Positions 8,212 to 11,759 of a stretch of 11,759 bases of DNA are shown one piece after another (the first letter of the stretch is position 1; each line of letters opens with the position of its first letter). The DNA lies in contig JAJXWG010000032.1 of the NCBI GenBank assembly GCA_021781695.1, positions 1-11,759 of the forward strand, given 5' to 3'. The notes below the pieces were generated by a model. That model had not been told where the DNA came from. It saw only the letters and a program-made list of their open reading frames with translations, and searched no databases. Position numbers and translations under genes: made by a program. This stretch comes from Pseudomonadota bacterium. Lineage in GTDB: Bacteria; Pseudomonadota; Gammaproteobacteria; Burkholderiales; Gallionellaceae.

Positions 8212-8376
8212 GCGTTTTCCGTCATGTTGCGAAGCAATTTGCGATGTGCAGCGCCTTGAACTAGGAAAATTCCTTCTTATTACCCGAATTTATTGAGGTA
8301 CAAATCATCCTCTTCTGATAGCGCAATTCTGCTTGCAGGCACAGAATTTCCGCAGCGAAAAAGGTGGTGAACTGAT

Positions 8377-8403
8377 TTTGTAATCGGGTCAGTGTTTCCA
8401 TTG
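8377..8403 (+). promoter_or_regulatory. Candidate heat-shock (sigma-32-like) promoter for hsp20
   Basis: TTTGTA (8377-8382) and TTCCATTG (8396-8403) are 13 nt apart, the spacing of sigma-32 promoters (CTTGAA / CCCCATNT), but each matches only partly. Transcription from here would begin near 8408, at the base of the leader hairpin. A better -35 match, CTTGAA at 8255-8260, has no convincing -10 partner. The rest of the 279-nt divergent gap between ribF and hsp20 shows nothing else I can name. Confidence 0.25.
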
Positions 8404-8406
8404 TTC

Positions 8407-8453
8407 AGTGTGGCGTATTTGGTGCTCGCCACGCTCCATCAATCTACAGGAGT
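8407..8453 (+). promoter_or_regulatory. hsp20 leader with hairpin and possible SD-sequestering RNA thermometer
   Basis: The leader holds a 9-bp stem (AGTGTGGCG at 8407-8415 with CGCCACGCT at 8427-8435, one G-U pair, 11-nt loop). Overlapping its 3' arm, GCTCC at 8433-8437 can pair with GGAGT at 8449-8453, which contains the Shine-Dalgarno GGAG. The anti-SD stretch CGCTCC resembles the U(U/C)GCU element that masks the SD in ROSE-type thermometers of small heat-shock genes. The stems are read directly; thermometer function is inference. Confidence 0.4.
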
Positions 8454-8460
8454 AAAGATC

Positions 8461-8922
8461 ATGAACGGAATTACGCGATTTACCCCGCTTGCGAGCGGAC
8501 TCACACGTCTGGACCCATTTCTTGATATAGACGATATGTTCGAAAGGTTGAACAAATCGATGATGCGCCCTTTTATTCGTGAAGGAATGGATATTGGACC
8601 GCAGATCAAGATGGATGTGAAGGAGGCGGACGGTAAATATTTGGTCCATGCCGACATCCCCGGCGTCAACAAAGATGACATCCATGTGACGGTCGATGGG
8701 AACAGAGTTTCGATCAGCGCCGAGATGAAACAGGAAAAGGAGGCCAAGGAGGGGGAGCGGGTGATACGCTGCGAGCGCAGTTACGGCATGGCATCGCGCA
8801 CCTTCACGCTTGCCGATGAAGTGGACGAAGGGCAAATACAGGCCAAATACAACAACGGCGTGCTCGAACTTACCCTTCCCAAGAAGCCTGGATCTGCCAA
8901 GAAGGAAATTCCCATTGCGTAA
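8461..8922 (+). CDS. Hsp20-family small heat-shock protein (alpha-crystallin domain)
   Basis: ATP-independent cytoplasmic holdase that binds unfolding proteins in oligomers. The 153-residue protein has a short N-terminal arm (DPFLDIDDMFERLN), an alpha-crystallin domain from about residue 46 to 141 with DIPGVNKDDIHVTV, ERSYGMASRTFTL and the signature NNGVLELTLPKK, and a C-terminal IPI motif (150-152) of the I-x-I type used in oligomer assembly. The ATG at 8461 is chosen because AGGAG lies 8 nt upstream and the protein then starts like its relatives. A GTG at 8392 in the same frame would add a hydrophobic stretch translated from the leader hairpin. The leader suggests heat control. It is divergent from ribF and is followed by a hairpin and a small secreted-protein gene. 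Confidence 0.95.
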   Translation: MNGITRFTPLASGLTRLDPFLDIDDMFERLNKSMMRPFIREGMDIGPQIKMDVKEADGKYLVHADIPGVNKDDIHVTVDGNRVSISAEMKQEKEAKEGERVIRCERSYGMASRTFTLADEVDEGQIQAKYNNGVLELTLPKKPGSAKKEIPIA

Positions 8923-8942
8923 CGGGTCATGCCGGCCATAGT

Positions 8943-8978
8943 TACCATTTCCGCCCCCGGCGGGAATGGTATTTGTAT
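8943..8978 (+). terminator. Strong hairpin after hsp20, terminator or attenuator
   Basis: A 13-bp stem with one T-G wobble is formed by TACCATTTCCGCC (8943-8955) and GGCGGGAATGGTA (8959-8971), with a CCC loop. It is followed by TTTGTAT, a weak T tract. It lies 20 nt after the hsp20 stop and 22 nt before the next start, so it could stop most transcripts, let some through, or protect the hsp20 message from decay. Confidence 0.55.
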
Positions 8979-8993
8979 CACTAGGAGAAAACC

Positions 8994-9344
8994 ATGCTGA
9001 AAAAAATATTGATGGTGTCTGCATTGACTGTGGCGATGTCGAGTGTCTGGGCTGCTGATCAGGAGCGTGTGCAGGAACAGGTTCAAACCCAGTCGCAGTC
9101 ACGAATCTACGGCAGCCAGTTGATGACGCCACAGGAGCGCGCTGAATATCGTTCAAGAATGCAAGCCGCGAAAACGGCCGAGGAGCGCGAGCGGATACGC
9201 AATGAACATCACGAGCAGATGAAGGTGCGCGCCAGGGAACGCGGAGTGTCTATTCCCGATGAGCCTCCAGCCAGAGGCATGATGGCGCCGGGAGGCGGCA
9301 TGGGAGGCGGCATGGGAGGCGGCATGGGAGGCGGCGGGCGCTAG
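8994..9344 (+). CDS. Small secreted (periplasmic) protein with Gly-Met-rich tail, function unknown
   Basis: I do not recognise a named family. The 116-residue protein starts with a clear Sec signal peptide (MLKK, hydrophobic core, VWA-ADQ, cleavage after about residue 20). Next is a Gln-rich stretch (25-36), a highly charged helical segment with LMTPQERAEYRSRM (about 43-56) and EERERIRNEHHEQM (about 63-76), and a tail of GGGM repeats (100-115). The LMTPQERAEYR motif is reminiscent of the LTxxQ motif of CpxP/Spy periplasmic chaperones, and the His and Met residues could bind metal; both ideas are inference. AGGAG lies 7 nt before the ATG. Its position directly after hsp20 suggests a stress role, though the hairpin between them may separate their expression. 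Confidence 0.85.
   Translation: MLKKILMVSALTVAMSSVWAADQERVQEQVQTQSQSRIYGSQLMTPQERAEYRSRMQAAKTAEERERIRNEHHEQMKVRARERGVSIPDEPPARGMMAPGGGMGGGMGGGMGGGGR
9291..9338 (+). repeat. 12-bp tandem repeat, three exact copies plus one diverged
   Basis: GGAGGCGGCATG is repeated exactly at 9291-9302, 9303-9314 and 9315-9326, then once more as GGAGGCGGCGGG. It encodes the GGGM repeats of the secreted protein. Because each copy is a multiple of three, slippage would lengthen or shorten the tail without breaking the frame. Confidence 0.9.
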
Positions 9345-9405
9345 CCGGAATCTGTGTCAGACTTGAGTCAGGGTATCAGGTAGGGTTTATTTTTGGAGCA
9401 TCATC

Positions 9406-9768
9406 ATGAACATTACGGTAAACGGCAAGACAATCGAAACAGACAGGGCGGGTTTTCTGAAAAATCCGTATGACTGGAATGATGAGGTTGGTGACATGCT
9501 GGTGAAAGAATATGAAAAATCTGGGCTCAGGCCGGTGGATGATACCTCGCTGGGACTGGTTGATTACTTTCGTGAATATTATGAAGAAAATCACACTCAT
9601 CCGACCATGAGCGTATTGGTGAACACTATGGGGAAGCAACAGGGGAAGCGCTTCAATGACACATACGCTTACAAAAAATTCCTATATGAACTGTTCCCGA
9701 ACGGTCCGGTGCAAACACTCTGCCAGTTAGCAGGATTGCCTGATCCGGGAGTCGAGAACCAGAGTTGA
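9406..9768 (+). CDS. DsrC/TusE-family protein retaining only the upstream C-terminal cysteine
   Basis: DsrC and TusE are small cytoplasmic sulfur-carrier proteins that pass persulfide or trisulfide sulfur in dissimilatory sulfur metabolism or tRNA 2-thiolation. This 120-residue protein shows the fold's sequence well: GFLKNPYDWND near residues 16-26, a helical LVDYFREYYEE segment, and the C-terminal arm LCQLAGLPDP. Cys106 corresponds to the inner cysteine (CysB). The usual penultimate cysteine (CysA) is missing; the arm ends in GVENQS. TusE needs CysA and DsrC needs both, so neither name fits. It may belong with the cysteine-poor DsrC-like proteins proposed to be regulatory. GGAG lies 7 nt before the ATG. 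It lies upstream of hypCD on the same strand, 359 nt away. The family is sure, the function is not. Confidence 0.9.
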   Translation: MNITVNGKTIETDRAGFLKNPYDWNDEVGDMLVKEYEKSGLRPVDDTSLGLVDYFREYYEENHTHPTMSVLVNTMGKQQGKRFNDTYAYKKFLYELFPNGPVQTLCQLAGLPDPGVENQS

Positions 9769-9792
9769 TTCCGCCTTTGCAGGCTGTCTGGT

Positions 9793-9909
9793 TTATTGCG
9801 GTAGCGTCATGCTGGCCAGATGCCATGCATCCTTGTAATAGAGACCCCGACTGCGGTAGTGACGATAGTTTTCAATGAAACGTGAAAACTGCGCAAATTT
9901 TCGCATCAT
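9793..9909 (-). CDS. Small ORF, 38 residues, aromatic and basic, function unknown
   Basis: A 38-codon frame starts with two ATG codons (9909 and 9906). AAAGGAG lies 6 nt upstream of the first, one of the best ribosome sites in the window, and the frame ends with TAA. The product begins MMRKFAQFSRFIENYRHYR and continues SRGLYYKDAWHLASMTLPQ. It has no signal peptide or membrane segment, is strongly basic and rich in Phe, Tyr and Trp, and would form one amphipathic helix with a YRxYRxxG-x5-AWxLA pattern. The sequence does not look like chance translation, but I can name no family. It runs opposite to the DsrC-like gene, whose stop is 24 nt from its own, and is divergent from hypC. It could be a regulatory or accessory peptide, or spurious. 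Confidence 0.6.
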   Translation of the reverse strand: MMRKFAQFSRFIENYRHYRSRGLYYKDAWHLASMTLPQ

Positions 9910-9963
9910 GACATTCTCCTTTGACGGTTTTCATTCATGGTTTGCAGAAATGCTGATTGTGGC

Positions 9964-9977
9964 TGCACCGTCGTGCA
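9964..9977. promoter_or_regulatory. Inverted repeat between the small ORF and hypC
   Basis: TGCAC-CGTC-GTGCA is a perfect 5-bp inverted repeat with a 4-nt centre. It lies in the 218-nt divergent gap (9910-10127) and could be an operator or a small RNA hairpin. No regulator is recognised from it. The rest of this gap shows only the hypC -10 region. Confidence 0.3.
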
Positions 9978-10089
9978 AGGGGTATCGGAGGGGGATGATT
10001 TTGATATGAGGATATAAGAAAACAGGCGCAAGGATAATCTGAGGATGCGCAGGAAGGTTGCTGTGCGCTGGATGTTGGCGAATCATGCT

Positions 10090-10098
10090 TGCTATACT
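10090..10098 (+). promoter_or_regulatory. Putative extended -10 promoter for hypCD
   Basis: TGCTATACT combines an extended TGn element with a good -10 hexamer (TATACT, 10093-10098). No strong -35 is found at 16-18 nt, which extended -10 promoters can lack. Transcription would begin near 10105, giving a leader of about 23 nt that keeps the AGGA ribosome site at 10117-10120. Confidence 0.5.
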
Positions 10099-10127
10099 GC
10101 AGGCACTACAAACTTCAGGAAACAGTG

Positions 10128-10370
10128 ATGTGCCTCGGTATTCCCATGAGAATCGTTTCCATCGAAGGCTACAACGCACGTTGTGAGGCGCGCGGCGTGA
10201 TGCGTGAGGTAAGCCTGTTCATGCTGCAGGATGAAGCCATCACAACGGGCGATTACGTGATGGTGCATGTGGGTTATGCATTGCAGCAGATGACCGAGCA
10301 GGAAGCGCGTTCCAGCTGGGAGCTGTTGGACGAGCTGCTGGCACATGATCCCGATGTGCAGACAGGATGA
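10128..10370 (+). CDS. hypC: Hydrogenase maturation chaperone HypC (HypC/HybG/HupF family)
   Basis: HypC binds HypD to form the platform on which the Fe(CN)2CO unit is assembled, then carries it to the hydrogenase large subunit. The 80-residue protein begins MCLGIPMRI, with the essential Cys2 exposed after removal of Met1, and continues as the small OB-like barrel with GDYVMVHVGYALQQM (about 44-58) and a charged C-terminal helix. The ATG at 10128 is fixed by the MCLGIP motif; AGGA lies 7 nt upstream. An in-frame ATG at 10089 would put 13 residues before Cys2 and must be wrong. The stop overlaps the hypD start as ATGA. Its likely client here is HoxH. Confidence 0.97.
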   Translation: MCLGIPMRIVSIEGYNARCEARGVMREVSLFMLQDEAITTGDYVMVHVGYALQQMTEQEARSSWELLDELLAHDPDVQTG

Positions 10371-11440
10371 AAAGCGCGCAGCATTGGCTTGACAGCATCC
10401 GCGCGCTGCCGCTTGCAAGCCGTGTGCGCATCATGAACGTGTGCGGCGGGCACGAACGTTCCATTTCGATGGCAGGCCTGCGCAGTGCGTTGCCCCGGAA
10501 TGTTGAGCTGATTCCCGGTCCCGGCTGTCCGGTATGCGTGTGTCCGGAAGAGGATGTGCATTTTGCGATGCAGCTTGCCCTTCACGCCGGAGTGATCCTG
10601 GCAGCTTTCGGCGACATGTTGCGCGTGCCGGTGAATGTGCCAAAAATGGAGCCGCGCTCACTGGAGCAAGCCAAGGCCAAGGGTGCGGATATACGCCCGA
10701 TATCGAGTCCGCAGGAGGCGCTGAAAATCGCAAGGGAAAACCCCGTCCGGCAGGTGGTGTTTTTCGTCGCGGGGTTCGAGACCACCACGGCGCCGGTGGC
10801 TGCGATGCTGATGGAAGGTGTGCCGGATAATTTATTACTGTTGCTCTCGTGCAGGCTGACATGGCCTGCGGTGGCGATGCTGCTCGACTCCGAAGCGCCA
10901 GGTTTTGATGCGCTGATCGCGCCGGGCCATGTGGCCACCGTGATGGGGCCTGGGGAGTGGGGTTTTGTGGTGGAGCGGCATGGCATGCCGGCTGCAGTCG
11001 CTGGGTTTTCGCCGGCATCTCTGCTTGCCGCGATCTATTCCGTGTTGCGTCAGATGCAGGAAGGAAAATATTTTCTCGACAACTGTTATCCCGAGGTGGT
11101 GCGTAATGGCGGCAATGCGCTGGCGCAAACGCATCTCAAAAATGCGTTGCACGTCGTCGATGCAAACTGGCGTGGTATCGGCATCATCCCAGCCTCCGGT
11201 TTTGAGCTGGCAGAGCGCTTTGCAAAATACGATGCACGCAAAGTATTTGCTGAATATGAAACTCAAGGGCGCAAGCGGTCAGGCGAGATGCCGCCTGGCT
11301 GCGACTGCGCGCGCGTGGTGCTGGGAAAAATTTATCCCGACGAATGCAGGCTTTTCAATACTGCCTGCACGCCGCGCCACCCAATAGGCCCCTGCATGGT
11401 GTCTGACGAGGGCGCCTGCCGGATATGGCGCACGGGATGA
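10367..11440 (+). CDS. hypD: Hydrogenase maturation factor HypD
   Basis: Iron-sulfur protein that, with HypC, holds the iron while HypE supplies cyanide and CO is added. The 357-residue protein has the central CGGHE motif (Cys26, His29), GPGCPVCVCP (Cys54, Cys57, Cys59), GFETTTAP (136-143) and a C-terminal [4Fe-4S] region with Cys312, Cys314, Cys327, Cys334, Cys343 and Cys351 (GCDCARVVLG to PIGPCMVSDEGACRIW). It is slightly shorter at the N-terminus than E. coli HypD. Two details differ from the usual sequence: CGGHERS replaces CGGHTH, and CVCP replaces CVTP. It is coupled to hypC by a 4-nt overlap. hypE does not follow; a 117-nt gap without a recognisable terminator leads to hfq. Confidence 0.97.
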   Translation: MKSAQHWLDSIRALPLASRVRIMNVCGGHERSISMAGLRSALPRNVELIPGPGCPVCVCPEEDVHFAMQLALHAGVILAAFGDMLRVPVNVPKMEPRSLEQAKAKGADIRPISSPQEALKIARENPVRQVVFFVAGFETTTAPVAAMLMEGVPDNLLLLLSCRLTWPAVAMLLDSEAPGFDALIAPGHVATVMGPGEWGFVVERHGMPAAVAGFSPASLLAAIYSVLRQMQEGKYFLDNCYPEVVRNGGNALAQTHLKNALHVVDANWRGIGIIPASGFELAERFAKYDARKVFAEYETQGRKRSGEMPPGCDCARVVLGKIYPDECRLFNTACTPRHPIGPCMVSDEGACRIWRTG

Positions 11441-11557
11441 TGAATCAGGCAGAATGATTTTACGCAATGCCGGCACTAAAATTTCTTTGTGCATCTGGTC
11501 TTTCGCTCCGGAATCCAGTAAAGTGTGCTTCCCTTGACTTACAAAAAGAGCAATAAC

Positions 11558-11759
11558 ATGAGTGCAAAAGGCCAGCAGTTGCAGGACCCCTTTCTGAATA
11601 GTCTGCGCAAGGAACATGTGCAGGTGGCGATCTATCTTGTCAACGGCATCAAGTTGCAAGGCCAGGTTGAGTCTTTCGATCAGTACGTGGTGTTGCTAAA
11701 AAACAATGCTGTCATCCAGATGGTGTACAAACATGCCATTTCCACTATCGTTCCGGCAC
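11558..11759 (+). CDS. hfq: RNA chaperone Hfq (C-terminus cut by window edge)
   Basis: Hexameric Sm-like protein that pairs small RNAs with target mRNAs. Sixty-seven codons are visible and match the Hfq core: GQQLQDPFLNSLRKEHVQV, the Sm1 motif IYLVNGIKLQGQVESFDQY, and the Sm2 motif with VYKHAISTIVP. Compared with E. coli Hfq, the loop LKNNAVIQMVYKH is one residue longer (LKNTVSQMVYKH). The ATG is fixed by the conserved N-terminus; AAGAG about 8 nt upstream is a modest ribosome site. The usual neighbour hflX would lie beyond the right edge. I see no convincing promoter in the 117 nt after hypD, so some transcription may come from hypCD. Confidence 0.96.
   Translation, partial: MSAKGQQLQDPFLNSLRKEHVQVAIYLVNGIKLQGQVESFDQYVVLLKNNAVIQMVYKHAISTIVPA

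Noticed and set aside
8255..8282. CTTGAA with the AGGAA-AA-TTCCT inverted repeat as a heat-shock promoter or CIRCE-type element
   Set aside because: The -35 fits sigma-32, but no CCCCAT-like -10 follows at 11-16 nt, and the repeat does not match the CIRCE half-sites.
8392..8460. Upstream GTG start for hsp20
   Set aside because: The added residues come from the leader hairpin, there is no ribosome site before 8392, and AGGAG is well placed for the ATG at 8461.
8389..9156. 255-codon minus-strand frame opposite hsp20 and the secreted-protein gene
   Set aside because: It is antisense to two well-supported genes and crosses the hairpin at 8943-8971; its translation shows no family motif.
9363..9391. 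TTGAGT and TTTATT, 17 nt apart, as a promoter for the DsrC-like gene
   Set aside because: Transcription would begin at about 9398, inside or after the GGAG ribosome site (9395-9398), leaving no usable site.
10431..11266. Minus-strand and alternative frames within hypD
   Set aside because: They are low-complexity shadows of hypD without ribosome sites.
11534..11539. TTGACT as a -35 box for hfq
   Set aside because: At 17 nt spacing the -10 position falls on the hfq start codon region, with no TATAAT-like sequence.

Overview
The window looks like chromosome from a betaproteobacterium. The ribF-ileS-lspA-ispH core block, an Hfq close to the E. coli sequence and a beta-type thiO all fit this. 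Together with a bidirectional-type [NiFe] hydrogenase and a DsrC-family protein, they would suit an autotrophic or lithotrophic member of the Nitrosomonadales, for example a Gallionellaceae or Nitrotoga-like lineage. That placement is inference from gene content and protein resemblance; no 16S or other marker is present. There is no mobile element, CRISPR array, tRNA or rRNA that I can support.

Minus strand, positions 8172 down to 1. A tightly packed housekeeping operon runs ribF > ileS > lspA > ispH > thiO, and every junction overlaps (8, 8, 20 and 4 nt). It makes FMN/FAD, isoleucyl-tRNA, the lipoprotein signal peptidase, isoprenoid precursors and the dehydroglycine used for thiamine. After a 138-nt gap the same strand carries hoxH, the catalytic subunit of an NAD-linked group 3d-like [NiFe] hydrogenase, and hoxW, its maturation protease, which is cut by the left edge. 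The start codon of hoxW is nested in the end of hoxH. No small subunit or diaphorase genes (hoxY, hoxF, hoxU) lie upstream of hoxH.

Plus strand, positions 8461 to 9768. Three small genes follow: an Hsp20-type small heat-shock chaperone whose leader can fold to hide its Shine-Dalgarno sequence, a small secreted protein with a Gly-Met tail, and a DsrC/TusE-family protein that keeps only one of the two C-terminal cysteines. A 38-codon open reading frame with a strong ribosome binding site lies on the minus strand just beyond (9793-9909); it is too short for usual gene callers.

Plus strand, positions 10128 to 11759. hypC and hypD overlap by 4 nt (ATGA) and make the scaffold that builds the Fe(CN)2CO part of the hydrogenase active site. 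They are followed, without hypE, by the start of hfq, cut by the right edge. The window therefore holds two separated parts of one hydrogenase system: the catalytic subunit and protease at the left, and cofactor assembly genes at the right. A housekeeping operon and a small stress-related group lie between them. The points most worth a second look are the DsrC-like protein lacking the terminal cysteine beside hypCD, the 38-residue ORF, the thermometer-like hsp20 leader, and the altered Cys-Gly-Gly-His motif of HypD.
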